The translations under genes were made by a program, and so were the position numbers. From NCBI GenBank assembly GCA_022565195.1, contig JADFJZ010000150.1:1-5395 (forward strand): 5,395 bases of DNA, read 5' to 3'. Origin of the DNA: Planctomycetota bacterium (GTDB taxonomy: Bacteria; Planctomycetota; Phycisphaerae; UBA1845; CAIVHJ01). The notes under the pieces are model-generated. The model did no database searches. It saw nothing but the letters and a program-made list of their open reading frames with translations, and was not told the origin of the DNA. Below, one piece after another: positions 5,072 through 5,395 of the stretch. Position 1 is the stretch's first letter. Each line of letters begins with the position of its first letter.

Positions 5072-5395
5072 TTAACGGACATCGGCGTGTGTTGCGGTGG
5101 ATCGGTCAACGGTACACACGATCCATTCCTTTGAAAGTTGATTCATTGAATCGAGCGTCTTCTTGAATTCCGCGTAATCTTCCGGCGGAACGATGTGCTT
5201 CTTGAGCGTCAGCTCGAACTCGTAGGTCAAGAATCCGCCTTCCACGTGTGCTTCAAAGGCCAGCGCGGCGGCGGGCGAGTCGAGTTCGACGGGATCGGGC
5301 ACGGACTCCACCGACCAGCCATCCGGAAGGCGCAGGGTTTCCTTGTATCGAACGAGACGAGTGGCCCGCAAGCGGAAGCCAAACTGCCGCTCTTC
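5072..5395 (-). CDS. C-terminal end of a second DUF3857/transglutaminase-like protein (partial)
   Basis: The frame runs in from the right edge of the window and ends with TAA at 5074-5072, giving 107 residues. The TTG at 5371 is an internal leucine (FRLRATRL), not a start. The segment KETLRLPDGWSVESVPDP, then FEAHVEGGFLTYEFELTLKK, then PPEDYAEFKKTLDSMNQL matches the terminal beta-sandwich and closing helix seen at the end of DUF3857-transglutaminase proteins. It parallels the end of its neighbour (ILELPQDWPAPTGDT, then TIRFRRTIDIPTDTLKPADF). The two are therefore probably tandem paralogues. The stop lies 13 bp before the next ATG and the intervening bases supply that gene's Shine-Dalgarno, so they are likely translated from one mRNA whose promoter is outside the window. 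Whether this copy keeps the catalytic Cys, His and Asp cannot be seen here. Confidence 0.72.
   Translation of the reverse strand, partial: EERQFGFRLRATRLVRYKETLRLPDGWSVESVPDPVELDSPAAALAFEAHVEGGFLTYEFELTLKKHIVPPEDYAEFKKTLDSMNQLSKEWIVCTVDRSTATHADVR

Noticed and set aside
4474..5166. Rightward 230-codon frame over the start of the DUF3857 gene
   Set aside because: It is antisense to the signal peptide and DUF3857 region, spans two real genes and the gap between them, and has no family motifs or good ribosome binding site.
1..5395. CRISPR array, tRNA, rRNA, integrase, transposase or toxin-antitoxin gene
   Set aside because: No regularly spaced repeats, tRNA-like cloverleaf with T-loop signature, rRNA segments or recognisable mobile or toxin proteins were found on either strand.

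Overview
This window looks like ordinary chromosomal DNA from a GC-rich (roughly 60%), free-living bacterium. No plasmid, phage, transposase, CRISPR or RNA gene was recognised. Single housekeeping genes on alternating strands, a short REP-like palindrome between genes, and tandem secreted DUF3857/transglutaminase-like proteins would fit the Planctomycetota or a neighbouring phylum. That assignment is an impression from style and protein flavour, not a proof.

Layout from left to right. (1) Bases 3-689 (+) are the 3' two thirds of serC, phosphoserine aminotransferase, cut by the window edge. (2) Bases 690-918 hold a very small candidate gene (751-843, +) for a 30-residue, phenylalanine-rich, one-helix membrane peptide with a good Shine-Dalgarno, then a short stretch with degenerate TCTGCGT repeats. 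(3) Bases 919-2133 (-) encode a threonine-synthase-like PLP enzyme. Its N-terminal region resembles a zinc ribbon that has lost its cysteines. Its promoter is a near-consensus sigma-70 type placed so that transcription should begin at or next to the ATG, i.e. a leaderless mRNA. (4) The divergent spacer 2134-2301 carries that promoter, a 15-bp palindrome and a REP-like hairpin with a GGAG foot. (5) Bases 2302-2859 (+) encode an HD-superfamily metal-dependent hydrolase. (6) Bases 2860-3153, between convergent genes, are rich in inverted repeats. They include a codon-like open frame interrupted by one TGA and a probable terminator-type hairpin. (7) Bases 3154-5058 and 5072-5395 (both -) are tandem genes 13 bp apart for DUF3857-type proteins. 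The complete one is exported and has a transglutaminase-like domain in which all three expected catalytic positions appear to be replaced.

How the genes relate. SerC (serine and PLP biosynthesis) and the threonine-synthase-like enzyme are both PLP enzymes of amino-acid metabolism, but they converge on opposite strands and do not form an operon. The HD hydrolase appears to stand alone. The two DUF3857 genes are very probably co-transcribed and may act together in or beyond the cell envelope. I see no strong case for a complete undescribed system. The best leads are the pseudo-transglutaminase pair, the leaderless promoter, the (T5C)3-encoded peptide and the structured interval 2874-3061.
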